From Methanoculleus formosensis (lineage in GTDB: Archaea > Halobacteriota > Methanomicrobia > Methanomicrobiales > Methanoculleaceae): DNA of 64,000 nt. Positions 63,312 through 64,000 of the stretch are shown in pieces; positions within the stretch are counted from its first letter, which is position 1; every line of letters begins with the position of its first letter. Both the position numbers and the translations under genes were made by a program. The notes beneath the pieces are model-generated. The model was not told the origin of the DNA and ran no database searches. It saw nothing but the letters and a program-made list of their open reading frames with translations. The stretch covers positions 115,550 to 179,549 of the forward strand of contig NZ_VHLL01000005.1 in the NCBI RefSeq assembly GCF_025384765.1, written 5' to 3'.

Positions 63312-63818
63312 ATGGCAGACTTCGTGCAGACAACCGTCAACAAAACGGCGGTCCGGGACCTCGCCGTCCCGATCGCCACCGTAACGTCGTTTAACAACCT
63401 CATCGAGAGCGTCATCGAGGACAACCCCTTCGGGTGCGTCGGGTATACGACCAAAGCCGGCGAGACCATCGCGCCGGTCGTCCGGAACCGCGAGCACTAC
63501 ACCGCGAAGGTGGACTTCCTCGACGGTGAGGGGAAGCGCGTCGGAAACGTCTCCCTGCAGTCCCCCTCGATCGCCGCCTTCGAGGCGAACGCCGCCGAGG
63601 TCCTCAACAACGCGGCCCTTGCGACCGCGATGGGCGGCGAGGCCGTCCGCAACGCCCCCGGCGAGACCTACTACGCGCAGCTCAAGTGCCACGACCCCTC
63701 AGGCGACGACTACTACGTCACCCTCACCCGGAAGACTGTCCGGGTCTCGTCCTACCAGGACGACGCGATCAAGGACGCGGTCGAGACCTGGGCCGACGAC
63801 GTCCCCGCGCTGGCGTGA
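63312..63818 (+). CDS. Hypothetical protein, 168 residues
   Basis: GGAGAA precedes the ATG and the frame has strong GC-rich coding character. There is no signal peptide or membrane helix. The composition is mixed alpha/beta with a Ser/Asn-rich N terminus (VNKTAVRDLAVPIATVTSF) and a central helix rich in Ala/Asn (AFEANAAEVLNNAALATAMG). I do not recognise the family. It is divergent from the small coiled-coil gene. Confidence 0.7.
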   Translation: MADFVQTTVNKTAVRDLAVPIATVTSFNNLIESVIEDNPFGCVGYTTKAGETIAPVVRNREHYTAKVDFLDGEGKRVGNVSLQSPSIAAFEANAAEVLNNAALATAMGGEAVRNAPGETYYAQLKCHDPSGDDYYVTLTRKTVRVSSYQDDAIKDAVETWADDVPALA

Positions 63819-63884
63819 AGGGGACCCCTACCCCCTTCACCTTCAGCCCCGTGCGACCTTAATTGAACCGGGTCCGTCATACGA

Positions 63885-64000
63885 TCACTCTGCCTCCGGC
63901 GTCTCTTCCGACCATTCGATCAGTCGTTTCTTGAGTTCCTCTTTTGAAGGAAGATAAACCTGATACCGGGATAGACATTGGCATCTTTCGGGAGAGTGAG
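63885..64000 (-). CDS. 3' end of an unidentified gene (5' partial)
   Basis: The minus frame from the window edge reads LSRYQVYLPSKEELKKRL, then IEWSEETPEAE and a TGA at 63885. It has coding character but is too short to assign. Confidence 0.4.
   Translation of the reverse strand, partial: HSPERCQCLSRYQVYLPSKEELKKRLIEWSEETPEAE

Overview
The window looks like a chromosomal segment of a GC-rich methanogenic archaeon of the Methanomicrobiales, most like Methanoculleus. This is inferred from PGF-CTERM-type archaeosortase signals, TATA/BRE-style promoters with short leaders, large secreted cohesin/dockerin proteins, a MoxR-DUF58 membrane operon and an archaeal-type surface-glycan locus. No tRNA, rRNA or CRISPR array was seen.

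Layout. 1-6.9 kb: the end of a histidine kinase, an ABC-2 transporter operon (ATPase, permease, NEW3-type surface protein) and small membrane or surface proteins, two with PGF-CTERM tails. 7.4-22 kb: a block of secreted proteins on the minus strand. These are a cohesin/PEGA surface protein, a small cohesin-like anchored protein, an alpha-2-macroglobulin-like thioester protein with an N-terminal cohesin and C-terminal dockerin, a giant subtilase with cohesin and dockerin, and a PKD-dockerin protein. Together they look like a self-assembling surface complex that pairs a protease with a protease-trap-like protein. 22-30.1 kb: a surface protein and a DUF1616 membrane protein (plus strand), converging on a seven-gene minus-strand operon with MoxR, DUF58, DUF4350 and DUF4129 proteins.

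30.2-34.7 kb is a toxin-antitoxin graveyard. It holds an intact Fic protein flanked by imperfect direct repeats, an intact HepT/MntA pair and an intact RelE-type pair. Fragments of HicA, VapB, VapC and TnpB and of a winged-helix regulator with a striking three-part operator lie between them.

35.5-61 kb is a surface-polysaccharide / glycoprotein locus. It encodes several glycosyltransferases, UDP-glucose dehydrogenase, GalU, an NAD-dependent sugar epimerase, a large membrane protein, a flippase, a CapA-like protein and an asparagine-synthase-like protein. A separate minus-strand operon (aminotransferase, oxidoreductase, 2-epimerase, 6-dehydrogenase) probably makes a UDP-(di)N-acetylated aminosugar uronate. 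Base composition changes abruptly inside this locus; AT-rich genes and a chimeric glycosyltransferase show horizontal exchange.

54-63.2 kb carries remnants of two sugar epimerases, three copies (one intact) of a small coiled-coil/membrane protein gene, and a family of about 47-bp palindromic elements, one apparently inserted in an epimerase remnant and others within copies of that small gene. The window ends with an acyltransferase, an unrecognised 168-residue protein and the edge of another gene.
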